Part shown: piece by piece, positions 36,730 through 50,597 of the stretch | How positions within the stretch are numbered: the stretch's first letter is position 1 | Layout of the letters: every line of letters begins with the position of its first letter | Source: Glandiceps talaboti | Taxonomy: Eukaryota > Hemichordata > Enteropneusta > Spengelidae | Length of the DNA: 64,000 nucleotides | Assembly (NCBI RefSeq): GCF_964340395.1 | Contig: NC_135568.1 | Coordinates: 1,931,001-1,995,000, forward strand | Reading direction: 5' to 3' | Program-made: the position numbers and the translations under genes | Notes under the pieces: generated by a model | What the model saw: only the letters and a program-made list of their open reading frames with translations | Databases searched by the model: none | What the model was told of the DNA's origin: nothing

Positions 36730-37086
36730 ATAATAATAATAATGTTGGGTTCTTATATAGCGCTTTCCCACTCTGTGCTCAAAGCGCTTTACAATTATTA
36801 CCCCTGGCTCGGATCAGAACGGCACAACGGCCCTTTAGTCTTCCTCAACTCCCCAGGGAGCATACAATCCATTGCAGCCATTTAAGCGCATAGGATTAAA
36901 GCCTTCACATTGCAACGTACATCCTACCAGGTCCCAAGTTATACAGCTGGGTTGACTGAGGCACAGTCGTGGTTCAAATCTTGCCCAAGGACTTGAACCA
37001 CTCAGAAACAAACAGCAGGCAACGACGGGGCTCGAACCTGCAACCTGTAGATTCCAAACCGGTCACGCTAACCATTCACCCATCAT
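36730..37086 (-). mobile_element. tRNA-derived SINE family B (minus strand)
   Basis: On the minus strand: head GGGTGAATGGTTAGCGTGACC, B-box AGGTTCGAGCCCC, body, and a 3' end with aaagcgctttgagcacagag and gggaaagcgctatataagaa ending in (ATT)n. A 5'-truncated copy lies at 39682-39887 with near-identical sequence. Confidence 0.87.
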
Positions 37087-37649
37087 GATTCCACCTGTAT
37101 CATATCAGAATATCTAGGAAATTGTGCTGTTCTCCATATTTTAGCAATGTAACTAGGATGACACTATCATACCAAACTGGTATGGGACGGCTAGCTACGT
37201 CAACAAATCTATCGGATTTCTCACATTATTGTGTAACACATAAATGTGACATATATTTGTAAACTTAGTAATGATAATAACATAAAGCTTACAATCATCA
37301 AGTAATGGTCTTTCTTTAATATCCTTAAATTTATTCATCTGGTGGGTAAAACATTGTAATACTACATTGCAATAAGTTCTTATACCCCAACCAATTGTCT
37401 AATTACTTACAAGTAACATTTCACCTGTTCAGGTCAACAGTCTTTGCTAACTGTCCGTTTGCTGGCTTTATCGCTTGGCGGTGTAGTGACGATCACATGA
37501 TCATAGAGACCAGTACGCTGCCTAACAGTAATGCGAACAAATGGATAGTTTGACAAAGTGTCAGTGTCGACCTGAATAAGTGAAACATTACATGTAATAT
37601 GAATCCGTGGTTGTGATACATTTAGAACTTCTTATTATTACATATGTAC

Positions 37650-37860
37650 AGGAGATTACTTGTACTGGTGGGCACATACTAGTATACTAGTGGTATTTTC
37701 ACTGCATTGCAATGCAATACTGAAAATATTATTGCATACCTGTATGCAAATGATATGCAAATGAGGATGAGATCATTCACTACACACAAAATTGCGTGAT
37801 AATGCTGTATGATTTTTGTGATTTTTCATGGAAATTTGACATTTTAGATAAACATATGTT
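37650..37860 (+). repeat. Dispersed repeat with two octamer motifs, copy 2
   Basis: Related to 28380-28660. Carries ATGCAAAT at 37744 and 37755, again 11 bp apart, where copy 1 has five. Confidence 0.72.
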
Positions 37861-38479
37861 ACAATCATTACAAGATGAAGCCATTAACCAAGCAAGTGGG
37901 GTTAAAACAATAGACAATGTTTATTATACCCGACTTGGTGAGTCGGGTTTGTAGCATTTGAATGGCTAATGGGGGAAAACCGCCACAAATAATAACAGAA
38001 CCCAATGCCATGTGAGTGCCAGTTTGGCATACTCAGAGTATTTGTACTCATGCTTGCAGTGTTTTCTGTTACACTTTCACTCGCTACACTCATAAATGTA
38101 CGGGTACAGAGAACGCTACATGCACTCATACAAATACCGGATACGCCACACTGGCACTCACGCATAATGGGATTCTGTCATATTACTTTCTCTATTATCA
38201 CATTAATATAGCTTTTAAGTTATCATTTTGAACTTAGAACTCAAACCATAAAATTCATAACAGTAATGACTTCTCTTTTATTTTGATAAAAGCAACAAAA
38301 GTGAGGGGAGGGGGGGGTTGTTGATTTTCTATTTTTTAACATCAGCACACTGTAATACATATACAGCTACTTTGATTATCATCTACTGTATGGCAAACAA
38401 AGATGTAAAATTTATCAAATTTAAACTTCAATTACATATTAATCCCCAACATTTGTCTTCAGTCAACCCAAACAAAATA

Positions 38480-38710
38480 CAAGTAACCTGAGGGGCCTTG
38501 TCACTACGAGTCACAAGACGAGTAGTGACAAATCATTAGGTCACAAGTATTGTCTGACTGAAAGCAGAAAAATACTATAAATGATTAATATAATTATACC
38601 TCCTCAAGGATAATTTATGAAAAATCAGGAAAAATAATGATATTTTGGAACATTTTGACTCATATTTCAAAGAACTAATAATGTAGACAAGGGTTGTCAT
38701 TAGATACACC
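38480..38710 (+). repeat. Dispersed repeat related to 11812-12000
   Basis: Shares gacgagtagtgacaaat, ttaggtcacaagtattgtc and aaaaatcaggaaaaataatg in order. The left end ggggccttgtcactacgagt resembles an inverted partner at 18065-18100. Confidence 0.65.
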
Positions 38711-39681
38711 AACCAGGGTATACATCCATATTTACTCTTTAAAGGCAATAACTTGGTTTGTACATGGTGTAATAACTGATAGAAGTATGAATCAAATACT
38801 CAGTTATTTAAGCTGGCTATAGACTATAGATGTATACTGTACATGCATTGTATGAGACAAAGAAAACAACCACCATTCAATTTCTACAAAGCAATTAATC
38901 CACTCAGATATAAATACACTTGTTGCATTTCAGTGGCAAGCACTATTCAGATTGTGTCCAAATGCGGAGTCTGTAATCGTTGCATTATTTCACACAGCAG
39001 CCATTCCTGGGGGTGTGGTACCTGCTGTCAAGTGATCATTTTCAATTATGGCATCAAGCTGACACCAATATTAAAACCTAGGAGAAAAACCACAGCAGGC
39101 GAGTCCACATTTCTAGTACACTATTCAAAGATGAGTTAATACCATTTTCAGTGTTTTTGTTAAGAGTGGAAATTTAAAATGTACCTCAGAGTTCCCAAAT
39201 CAGTTTATCTTCAAGTTAATTCTTAACCAAAATCAAAGTACATAATACAATATGTGAAATTATGTCAATTTTACCAGATTTCCACTTTTCTGTTAGTATA
39301 CATGTATGGTGTTCCCAAATATTGCAAAAAACACTGATTTTGAGGAAAACTCTAGGAAGATTTTACAACACAGCATCCAATATATATGCTGTGTACCCTG
39401 GCCTGTTTTATAAACCAAACAAAATGTAGGTTCAAGTATTAAACATTCAGGTATATATGAGGTCCTCATCAAGACTGAAGACCACTGGACCAAAATTTAC
39501 CTCCTTCCATCCTTTACATCAACACAAGTAGGGAACCCTGGTTAAAAGTGATGGGGAACTCAGGTAGATTTTATCAGATACATTTTATCTAGCTTACCAA
39601 AAATACTGCATGATCATGATACTTCCTTTGTGAAAAATTAACTGTTTAAACCATACTTTATACCTGACATTATACAAGAAC

Positions 39682-39887
39682 TACCTGGTAGGATGTAGGT
39701 TGCAATGTGAAGGCTTTAATCCTATGCGCTGAAATGGCTGCAATGGATTATATGCTCCCCGGGGAGTTGAGGAAGACTAAAGGGCCGTTGTGCCATTCTG
39801 ATCCGAGCCAGGGGTAATAATTGTAAAGCGCTTTGAGCACGGTGTGGGAAAGCGCTATATAAGAACCCAACATTATTATTATAACTA
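39682..39887 (+). mobile_element. tRNA-derived SINE family B, 5'-truncated copy (plus strand)
   Basis: Matches the non-head part of 36730-37086 in reverse orientation: ggttgcaatgtgaaggcttt, gaggaagactaaagggccgt, gtaaagcgctttgagcacgg, ending in cattattattat. The tRNA-like head is absent. Confidence 0.88.
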
Positions 39888-40059
39888 GCATTTTTGCCTG
39901 AGGTATAGGATGTCAATAACCCACTTATAAAAGCTTTCTTGTAGAAAGTAGAATGGGACTGTAAAGTGGATGGACATTCAATTAACTTACGGATATTAGG
40001 ATAGTACAGTTGTATACTTGGCCTGAGGTCCTCAACACTTAATTCTATGGCACTTTAAT

Positions 40060-40400
40060 AATTTAGATGGGTCTGATGAAATGGCTTGATTCTAGATCTA
40101 CACTTAAACCTTACAGGTTAGCTGGGTCTGATGAAATGGCTTGATTCTGAACTTAATCCTTACAGGTTAGATGGAAATGATGAAATAGCTTGATTCTAAA
40201 CTTAAACCTTACAAGTTAGCTGGGTCTGATGAAATGGCTTGATTCTAAACTTAAACCTAAGATGGGTCTGTTCAAATGGCTTGATTCTGAACTTAATCCT
40301 TACAGGTTAGCTGGGTCTGATGAAATGGCATGATTCTGAACTTAATCCTTACAGGTTAGCTTGGTCTGATGAAATAGCTTGATTCTAAACTTAAACCTAA
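40060..40400. repeat. 45-60-bp imperfect tandem repeat, about 7 units
   Basis: Units carry ggtctgatgaaatggcttga, ttctaaacttaaacct and tacaggttagct; lengths vary. Confidence 0.88.
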
Positions 40401-41132
40401 GTCATAATTTCAGTATAACCTTTCCTTTCACTTGTTCATGTTACCTAGACTGTCTCTTGTGTTTTTGTCGTATTTCACTCTGTCTTTTGTATGTGTTTTA
40501 TATTATTTTTATGAGCATGTTCTCAAAGTAAATAAATAAATAAATATTCCCTTCAATAATTTAATCCTGATGAGGTTCCAGAAACAAGAGAGTCTCTGTG
40601 AAGGTATCTATAGAGCCTTCTTTGATGTGTATTATGTTGCTATGTGACCAATTTTCAGGCCTAATACTTTATAAATTTTCAAGACAATAATGACAAGTTT
40701 TAGATAGTTATCACTGTCATTTATAAGGACCATTCATTTAAGATTATGTAAAATAGGTCATTGTTTATTTGCATAATTATCTATTTTCGGTAATTGGGCA
40801 ATATCTGAAATGGAGAATTGGTAATTCAAATTTCACATAATTTGGAATATGCAATGATGATAACAAAATACACTTTACTTATAATGAATTTCGGTAATTA
40901 GGCAATAACTGAAGAATGCAAGCTTAAAGTGTCATATAATTTGGTACATATACTGAAGATAAAGTACATATATTCTCAACAGCCGGTTCATGTAGTTTTC
41001 AATTTTAATGAGTAATTTGCATAACTAATGACATTTTACAAGTAAATGACACTCTGCATGGTAGCTAAAATTTCCATTCTGATAATGGCTGAAGGAACTA
41101 CTTGAAAGGCCTAATATAAAAGACAGTCCATC

Positions 41133-41557
41133 TGGTTATATTTTGTTTTTACTGCACCTTTCAAAAGGCATTCAGTTTACATCTTGTTATATTGTGTTTT
41201 TACTGCACCTTACAAAAGGCATTCAGTTTACATCTTGTTACATTTTGTTTTTACTGCACCTTACAAAAGGCATTCAGTTCACATCTTGTTATATTTTGTT
41301 TTTACTGCACCTTACAAAAGGCATTCAGTTCACATCTTGTTATACTTAGTTTTTACTGCACCTTACAAAAGGCATTCAGTTCACATCTTGTTATATTTTG
41401 TTTTTACTGCACCTTACAAAAGGCATTCAGTTCACATCTTGTTATACTTAGTTTTTACTGCACCTTACAAAAGGCATTCAGTTCACATCTTGTTATATTT
41501 TGTTTTTACTGCACCTTACAAAAGGCATTCAGTTCACATCTTGTTATATTGTGTCAA
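41133..41557. repeat. 51-bp minisatellite, about 8 units
   Basis: Unit tttttactgcaccttacaaa aggcattcagttcacatctt gttatattttg. All three plus frames stay open through the array because 51 is divisible by three; not a gene. Confidence 0.96.
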
Positions 41558-43498
41558 CCTGTTCATTAAAATCATAAATCTAAATTTAGAAAACTTCTTA
41601 CAATTCACCACATGGCATTTGCATCTGTACAAGTTTTATAATATTTCCCTATAAAACCTTTTTATCAACTGGCATCTTGAGATGTCACTAAAGATGACTA
41701 TATGCTAAAGTGACTAGATATAACTGTGTTCTAAGATGACCTAAGGCTAAACTGTCCCTATTGGGATGACTTTTGTGATGAGTTCCATGCAAACACTAGC
41801 GTTACCACAGATGTCAATATTCAAGGAAGCATGCTGAAATTGATATATACATCAAATTTACAGTCAATAACAAAGTGGGTCAAAACATAGCTTTCCCATT
41901 GGTTGATATCACCAACATGTGTGGGTTACTCCATGTTGTCATGACAACATGAGTTATTGCATTCATTTCCAGACATGACAAGATTTGACAAATTTCCTGG
42001 GGTATGAACAATTGTCAGTTTCTCAGAAGCTGGAGTTGTTGACATGGCAGAGCACAACCCAGTTTTCTGTTGATACCTGCAGGCATATACCACATTCAAA
42101 TTTCAACATAAAACTCAGTCTGATAATAAAAACTCAGTAGTAACCCAAAACTATGGCAACCCAACAACACATTCCCACGCTTACATTCTTATATTTATTT
42201 CAAAAGAGGAGCAAAGTCACTCTTTTAATCTATATAGAAATTGAGTGCCACTCACAAATCATGACTCTACAAATACCCTGAAAACATCTACATTTTCTAA
42301 TCAATAGTTTCCTACTGTGGTGCACTCCTAACGATTTAATCTGGTTCTGTAATCATCATTCATCTAGTAAGATTCTCTCCGACATGTTAACTGAATTCAA
42401 GATTAATTCTATTACAGTATACATAATCAAGGACAAACTCTATTTTTGGCAATGTATAGGTATGGTTACTATAGTTACAGGGGTCATTTCTCTGCTTGTG
42501 CTTTATTGACCTTTTTATGAGAAATTATAATGTGTGATAATAATACAATACTTATAGTATCAAATACATATTTATGACAAAATTAAAAGTGCCCGCAGTT
42601 CTCACAAGAATTGTCTACTATTTAAAAGATACACTTCCTTTATTATGACAGAAAATTATTTTTTTCTATTAGTTTTTGATAGATCTTGATTTCATTTGAT
42701 CACAACCATAAAAATATTTCACAAATATGATTTCATGTTCAAATTTTTTGGGGAAAAATCCATTCTCATAAAACTTTCCTCCAAAAAGTCATTGACGGAA
42801 ATTTTAGTTTTTCTGTACCTTTTTCTCATATTTGTACATAATCTTTGTCAAAAATAGGAAATATTGTCCATTTTTTGCAATATGAACTTTTAGTTCAATC
42901 TTACTACTGAGTGAAAGAACTGATTTATGACATCAGAAGACTCCTTTGTATCATTGTCAGGTATACTATGGCAGATATCAAGATATTAAAATAGATAAAA
43001 AGTATGGATATTCATCATTTTATTTCTCATATTAACTTGTCTTTGTTCACACTTACTGAATTATATATTAACACTAACTGCAATGACATGCATATTATAT
43101 ATTTTTTAAATCTTTAAATCCATGCAGATGCCTAAATATTTCAGATACAAATCAGGATTTGAAAACTGAACTAAAAGCAGGTCAAGGTAACTGCTCCTTA
43201 CAACAACCAAAAACATTCTTTCCTTGCTCTGGAATAATAATTTGTATTAGTTCCCAACTCACCACAATTCATGTAGATAAGTCTTTACATCTGTTTACAG
43301 CATTTCTGAATGTAATCTTTTCATTTTAATATACACTCATGGTATTCATTGAAAATGTTTGAGAAATTCACACAGACAATTTTTCTAATAACTTGGTATA
43401 TATTTTACCAGGAAATGACAAATTGACCAAGTCTATGAAATATGACCTTATTAATCTATCTAAAGCATTGCCTCCATAATTGTCAGAAAGTTACTGAT
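41558..43498. other. Intron stretch without recognised gene
   Basis: AT-rich. A perfect 20-bp palindrome, catgttgtcatgacaacatg, at about 41932-41951 is the only notable structure. No exon or repeat family was recognised. Confidence 0.55.
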
Positions 43499-45495
43499 AT
43501 TATCACATCGATCAATATGGCATTTTTTAATAATGATATCACATTGATCAATATGGCGTTTTTAATAATGATATCACATTGATCAATATGGCGTTTTTAA
43601 TAATGATATCACATTGATCAATATGGCGTTTTTAATAATGATATCACATTGATCAATATGGCGTTTTTAATAATGATATCACATTGATCAATATGGCGTT
43701 TTTAATAATGATATCACATTGATCAATATGGCGTTTTTAATAATGATATCACATTGATCAATATGGCGTTTTTAATAATGATATTATCACATTGATCAAT
43801 ATGGCGTTTTTAATAATGATATCACATTGATCAATATGGCGTTTTTAATAATGATATCACATTGATCAATATGGCGTTTTTAATAATGATATCACATTGA
43901 TCAATATGGCGTTTTTAATAATGATATCACATCGATCAATATGGCATTTTTTAATAATGATATTATCACATTGATCAATATGGCGTTTTTAATAATGATA
44001 TCACATTGATCAATATGGCGTTTTTAATAATGATATCACATTGATCAATATGGCGTTTTTAATAATGATATCACATTGATCAATATGGCATTTTTTAATA
44101 ATGATATCACATTGATCAATATGGCGTTTTTAATAATGATATCACATTGATCAATACGGCGTTTTTAATAATGATATCACATTGATCAATATGGCGTTTT
44201 TAATAATGATATCACATTGATCAATATGGCGTTTTTAATAATGATATCACATTGATCAATATGGCGTTTTTAATAATGATATCACATTGATCAATATGGC
44301 GTTTTTAATAATGATATCACATTGATCAATATGGCGTTTTTAATAATGATATCACATTGATCAATATGGCGTTTTTAATAATGATATCACATTGATCAAT
44401 ATGGCGTTTTTAATAATGATATTATCACATTGATCAATATGGCGTTTTTAATAATGATATCACATTGATCAATATGGCGTTTTTAATAATGATATCACAT
44501 TGATCAATATGGCGTTTTTAATAATGATATCACATTGATCAATATGGCGTTTTTAATAATGATATCACATCGATCAATATGGCATTTTTTAATAATGATA
44601 TTATCACATTGATCAATATGGCGTTTTTAATAATGATATCACATTGATCAATATGGCGTTTTTAATAATGATATCACATTGATCAATATGGCGTTTTTAA
44701 TAATGATATCACATTGATCAATATGGCGTTTTTAATAATGATATCACATTGATCAATATGGCGTTTTTAATAATGATATCACATTGATCAATATGGCGTT
44801 TTTAATAATGATATTATCACATTGATCAATATGGCGTTTTTAATAATGATATTATCACATTGATCAATATGGCATTTTTTAATAATGATATCACATTGAT
44901 CAATATGGCGTTTTTAATAATGATATCACATTGATCAATATGGCGTTTTTAATAATGATATCACATTGATCAATATGGCGTTTTTAATAATGATATCACA
45001 TTGATCAATATGGCGTTTTTAATAATGATATTATCACATTGATCAATATGGCGTTTTTAATAATGATATTATCACATTGATCAATATGGCATTTTTTAAT
45101 AATGATATCACATTGATCAATATGGCGTTTTTAATAATGATATTATCACATTGATCAATATGGCTTTTTTAATAATGATATTATCACATTGATCAATATG
45201 GCGTTTTTAATAATGATATTATCACATTGATCAATATGGCGTTTTTAATAATGATATTATCACATTGATCAATATGGCGTTTTTAATAATGATATTATCA
45301 CATGGATCAATACGGCGTTTTTAATAATGATATTAACACATTGATCAATACTGCGTTTTTAATAATGATATTATCACATTGATCAATACTGCGTTTTTAA
45401 TAATGATATTATCACATCGATCAACATGGCATTTTTAATAATGATATTATCACATGGATCAACACGGCGTTTTTAATAATGATATTATCACTGGG
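43499..45495. repeat. 35/38-bp satellite array, about 55 units (2 kb)
   Basis: Unit atatcacattgatcaatatg gcgtttttaataatg (35 bp). A 38-bp form with atattatcac is scattered early and dominates the right quarter, so the array grades from 35 to 38 bp. A distinctive variant (catcgatcaatatggcattt) recurs at about 43507, 43929 and 44567, indicating block duplications. The last four units are diverged. Confidence 0.98.
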
Positions 45496-46742
45496 CTCAA
45501 CATGGTATATAAATAAATCAACAGGAATATCCTTCACTTGAAAATGTAATGCCACTAATGGTGACTATCTCATAACAATTCATTTGTAAATTCCCTGATT
45601 TTACATAATTTTCCATACCAAATTTAACCTTGCAAAATGTGAACAAGATCTGTTCATGTATAAGTTCCCCATAGGTAACTACCGGTACACATTTTCTAGG
45701 TTTTCCGAAGTTTCCTTATGAAATTTAACGTTACAACATTTCTGGTAAATGTCAAAATATCTCCTGCCTAGAGAAATACAAACAAACTGAACATTTCTTA
45801 CACAAAAGACTATTAAGAGAGTAAGGTTATTCAGAAAAAGTCATATCTGACATTTAACTTACATAAATTTTGAAATTGAATTCTGGTAAAATTCTTCAAG
45901 GAATTACAAGATTATACCTTTCTTACATTTTATCTTCTATTCTTCATCAGGAAAAAAGAAATTGGAAAAAGTCCTTCCCGACAAAACATTTTCTTTTTAT
46001 CTTTGTGAACTGTCATTTTAATTTCCCTTGTGGAATGAATAAAGTATCTTTCATCTTGATTCTCTACTGGATTATAACTTTTTAAAGCTGAACACCACTA
46101 CACGAAATAGATTATTTTGTAAACTTTGGGATCTGGCGAGTCATTTCATGATTTCACATCACATAATTTTTTGCGCGATTGCCAAGTATCATCTTGTAAT
46201 TTTTATGGCCAAGTTTAAAGAGATTGTAAGAACTTTGATTTTCATAGAAATTCATCCATCCCCAAGGTACAGTCTACCTTAATTGTTATAATTACCATAT
46301 TTAACCATGTAAGCGCCCTCACTCAATAAAAGGGCCAGAACTTTTGTTTTAGTAATTAAGTTCTATTTTTGATAAACATCCAAGTCAACACCCAGGTTTC
46401 AGCCATTGCAATGGAAGGATGTCAACCTAGCCACCACCCCCTTCACACCCCTTCCCCACCAACACTAACATGGTTAAGTACAGTATATGAGTAAGTGGCC
46501 AAAGACGGTTGACATGAAATATACAGGTGCTGGCAGTAGGAACTTGTTTTGATAATTAAGACAATTAACACTTGCCCATTTCTCACTGACCCATAAAAGT
46601 TCAGTTTACTATCAAAAATAATAAATATTAATAAGCAATACCGTGAATAATAGTGCACAGTATTAAAAATTCCTCACTCACCAGTCACCATTAAAAACTA
46701 ACCAATCTTACATGAACAAACTGACACATACATTTGTATTAT
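45496..46742. other. Intron stretch without recognised gene
   Basis: AT-rich, non-repetitive by eye. No exon, RNA gene or mobile element was recognised. Confidence 0.5.
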
Positions 46743-46974
46743 TGTGAGTGAGTGAGTGAGTGAGTGAGTGAGTGAGTGAGTGAGTGAGTGAGTGAGTGAG
46801 TGAGTGAGTGAGTGAGTGAGTGAGTGAGTGAGTGAGTGTGAGTATGAGTGAGTGAGTGAGTGAGTGAGTGAGTGAGTGAGTGAGTGAGTGAGTGAGTGAG
46901 TGAGTGAGTGAGTGAGTGTGTGTGTGTGTGTGTGAGTCAGTCAGTCAGTCAGTCAGTCAGTCAGTCAGTCAGTG
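46743..46974. repeat. (GAGT)n, (GT)n, (CAGT)n compound microsatellite
   Basis: About 170 bp of GAGT tetramers with one break near 46840, then GT, then CAGT to 46974. Confidence 0.97.
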
Positions 46975-47587
46975 ACTCATTGAATGTGACAGATGGAGGA
47001 CTAGTGGACAAGCTGGTGGGCGGGTGGATGGTTTTTGGGTGATGATGGTGTTTGTTATTGTATTCCTCCTTGGACAAAAACAATTATGAGTTACATCTCA
47101 ACACAAATTATTAAAAGCCAACTGTTAGTATTCATCAACTGCACTAAATCATTATATAAGTGTTAAATATAACCAACTGTGCATGTGTGAATTAATAGCA
47201 AGGTAATTAACAAAGTGACAACTAAATAGAACGGTTAATTATATTGACTTTTTGGATTTTATAATGTATACTAACCATGACTATAAATACTCCGTGTAAG
47301 CTGTATTAATTAGTTTACCTAATATTCAAGGGGCAGTAATCTGTCAATATATGTCTCACTTGAATGAGTTCTTTAACAACAACTTTCCACAGTAGTCACA
47401 CCGACATCATAGTACATACAACCTTTAACAGCAATGTACACTATACATACAAATATACATGCAGGAGCCATAATATGTTAAGTATGATGATTATACTATA
47501 TACATATATCTATGTTTATACATTTATACCAGCAAGAATCAAAATCATAAAAATATTACAAAAAAAGACACACATACTCACAGACAC

Positions 47588-47592
47588 TACAG

Positions 47593-47623
<31 letters not shown>

Positions 47624-47745
47624 TATTCACACAGACAGACAAAGACAAACAGGTGGACAGATGGATGGACAGACGAACGGACAGATGGACACACAACACA
47701 CGACAGAGAGATGCAGGTGGACAGGTGGATGGACAGATGGACAGG
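47588..47745. repeat. (AC)n and (GACA/GGAC)-rich compound repeat
   Basis: AC run at 47588-47620, then imperfect ACAG/GGAC/GATGG tetramers to 47745. Confidence 0.9.
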
Positions 47746-48158
47746 ATGTAATCCTTAACTGTTCTATGGTATTCCTTACTGCACTTTTATTCCTTAGACT
47801 TAAACTTAAGTTGCAATAGCTCATTTAGCTGCAAATGGAACGTTTTTCAAACTGTTTTGTTAGGTATAATGACTTACTCATAATATCACACACCTTAACA
47901 GTATTGAATCATCCGTAGGTAAATGTCTTTGTGCTTCTGTACACACATATTACAGTATAAAAATCCAATCAAAAAATGATTTTTGTGTCTACACTCAAAA
48001 ATCAGTGAATCACAATTTTAACTTATTACTATAATAATAGTACTTAAAGATAAAATCAACCTCTAATTGACATTTACACTGTTGAATTATTGGTATCTTA
48101 ATCATTTTCAATTAATATATTATTGTTTGAAATGCTAGTGTTGATTTAATTCCTTGTT

Positions 48159-48494
48159 AGGCATAAAAAATAATTGTGTGGTTCCAATTACATTCAATTT
48201 TCAAATAGGTGGTGTAGGTAGATTTTTAATTTTATTTTATTATATTTTTTTTTAAGTGTGATTGTCTAGTTCACTGAGGTTTTCCATTGTTTGGTCTCTG
48301 TGTTATTTATTTCTTCCTATTGGATGTACAGCCATTACAGATTGGAAGAATAGTTTTATTTTGTCTTTTTAAGTTGATGTGAGTTTCAGCACCCACGATT
48401 TTCACGATTCTATCATTATTTTTCTCGAATATGTAAAAAAAAGTTTAGGGTCTGCATGAAAAACTAGGTTGGATCAGATAACCAGAAACATTTG
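48159..48494 (-). mobile_element. MITE family A, copy 4
   Basis: aggcataaaaaataattgtg and tggttccaattacattcaat at the left. The inner gccattacagattggaagaa and gtctttttaagttgatg are the reverse complement of copies 1 and 3. The right end is ggataaccagaaaca-like with mismatch. Confidence 0.8.
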
Positions 48495-48732
48495 ACTCGC
48501 GTTTCATTTCACATCATCTTGTGTTCATTTGATACATTTCCTTTTAGTTTCATATTATACTCTTTGGCGGTTTCCAAAAGAACAAACCTTTTGGTGTTTC
48601 ATTTCATAATCTTTCTAAAGATTCACATCTGATGCCCTACTGGGTTTCATCACTTGGCAGTGTAATAATACATTTTTTTTTCAATTTTTACTTAATACCT
48701 CTCCTTAGGTTTCATTTAATTCTCTGATCTTA

Positions 48733-48876
48733 TATAACACAGTATCAAGCAAGATACACAGGAGCCGTTACAGTATTTCACACTGTTGTGATCATCAGAT
48801 ATGACCTGATGATTACGACAGCGTGAAACATTGTGTAACGGCTCCTGTGTATTTTGCTTGATACTGTGTTATTTAT
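48733..48876. repeat. 144-bp hairpin (inverted repeat with short loop)
   Basis: taacacagtatcaagcaaga pairs with the far end tgcttgatactgtgtta. tacacaggagccgttaca pairs with tgtaacggctcctgtgta. The inner part pairs with several mismatches around atcatcagatatgacctgatgat. It sits about 50 bp before the second 35-bp array. Confidence 0.85.
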
Positions 48877-48925
48877 ACCACTCTACACACATATGTATTA
48901 AGCACTGTTTACTCCAGCTGTCATG

Positions 48926-50263
48926 GATTTTACATCATACCTCTCTGGGTTTCACTGATAAATTTTACATCATACCTCTCTGGGTTTCACTGATAAATTT
49001 TACATCATACCTCTCTGGGTTTCACTGATATATTTTACATCATACCTCTCTGGGTTTCACTGATAAATTTTACATCATACCTCTCTGGGTTTCACTGATA
49101 TATTTTACATCATACCTCTCTGGGTTTCACTGATATATTTTACATCATACCTCTCTGGGTTTCACTGATATATTTTACATCATACCTCTCTGGGTTTCAC
49201 TGATAAATTTTACATCATACCTCTCTGGGTTTCACTGATATATTTTACATCATACCTCTCTGGGTTTCACTGATAAATTTTACATCATACCTCTCTGGGT
49301 TTCACTGATATATTTTACATCATACCTCTCTGGGTTTCACTGATATATTTTACATCATACCTCTCTGGGTTTCACTGATATATTTTACATCATACCTCTC
49401 TGGGTTTCACTGATAAATTTTACATCATACCTCTCTGGGTTTCACTGATATATTTTACATCATACCTCTCTGGGTTTCACTGATATATTTTACATCTTAC
49501 CTCTCTGGGTTTCACTGATATATTTTACATCATACCTCTCTGGGTTTCACGGATATATTTTACATCATACCTCTCTGGGTTTCACTGATATATTTTACAT
49601 CATATCTCTCTGGGTTTCACGGATATATTTTACATCATACCTCTCTGGGTTTCACTGATATATTTTACATCATACCTCTCTGGGTTTCACTGATATATTT
49701 TACATCATATCTCTCTGGGTTTCACGGATATATTTTACATCATACCTCTCTGGGTTTCACTGATATATTTTACATCATACCTCTCTGGGTTTCACTGATA
49801 TATTTTACATCATATCTCTCTGGGTTTCACTGATATATTTTACATCATACCTCTCTGGGTTTCACTGATATATTTTACATCATACCTCTCTGGGTTTCAC
49901 TGATATATTTTACATCATACCTCTCTGGGTTTCACGGATATATTTTACATCATACCTCTCTGGGTTTCACTGATATATTTTACATCATACCTCTCTGGGT
50001 TTCACTGATATATTTTACATCATACCTCTCTGGGTTTCACTGATATATTTTACATCATACCTCTCTGGGTTTCACGGATATATTTTACATCATACCTCTC
50101 TGGGTTTCACTGATATATTTTACATCATACCTCTCTGGGTTTCACTGATATATTTTACATCATACCTCTCTGGGTTTCACTGATATATTTTACATCATAC
50201 CTCTCTGGGTTTCACTGATATATTTTACATCATACCTCTCTGGGTTTCACTGATATATTTTCA
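48926..50263. repeat. 35-bp satellite array, about 38 units
   Basis: Unit ttcactgatatattttacat catacctctctgggt, exactly 35 bp in almost every unit. Variants gataaattt, cacggatat and catatctctc recur, partly in ordered blocks (from 49550 the cggatat/catatctc pair repeats). No sequence relation to the 43.5-kb array, although the period is the same. Confidence 0.98.
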
Positions 50264-50597
50264 AGAATAGGATTTCATATAAATCAAATACATCAAATAT
50301 GTTTTATAACCATTTATCAAATATATTTCAAAATTTCTAATTTATTTTTATTTATCAAATACGTTTAAACCGGTGAACTAGCTGCAACTGGGACTTGGTT
50401 TTTCATCAAATAACAAAAAGGCGTATCACTACGAATCGGTCATTGACAACTACTCATAAAATCAATAAGTGGTTTATATTATCTGTAGGTAGGAGAATGG
50501 CAAGTTTAAATCTTGAGTGAAAGCTTGGTTTTGAATTTGTCACATGTTAAAATCAATGGTCCAGCAGTCAGAAACAGGTTGAAATCATGATTGCCAT

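Noticed and set aside
38843-39139. 98-codon Cys-rich plus-strand frame
   Set aside because: No ordered cysteine motif, no family resemblance and no splice context; likely chance.
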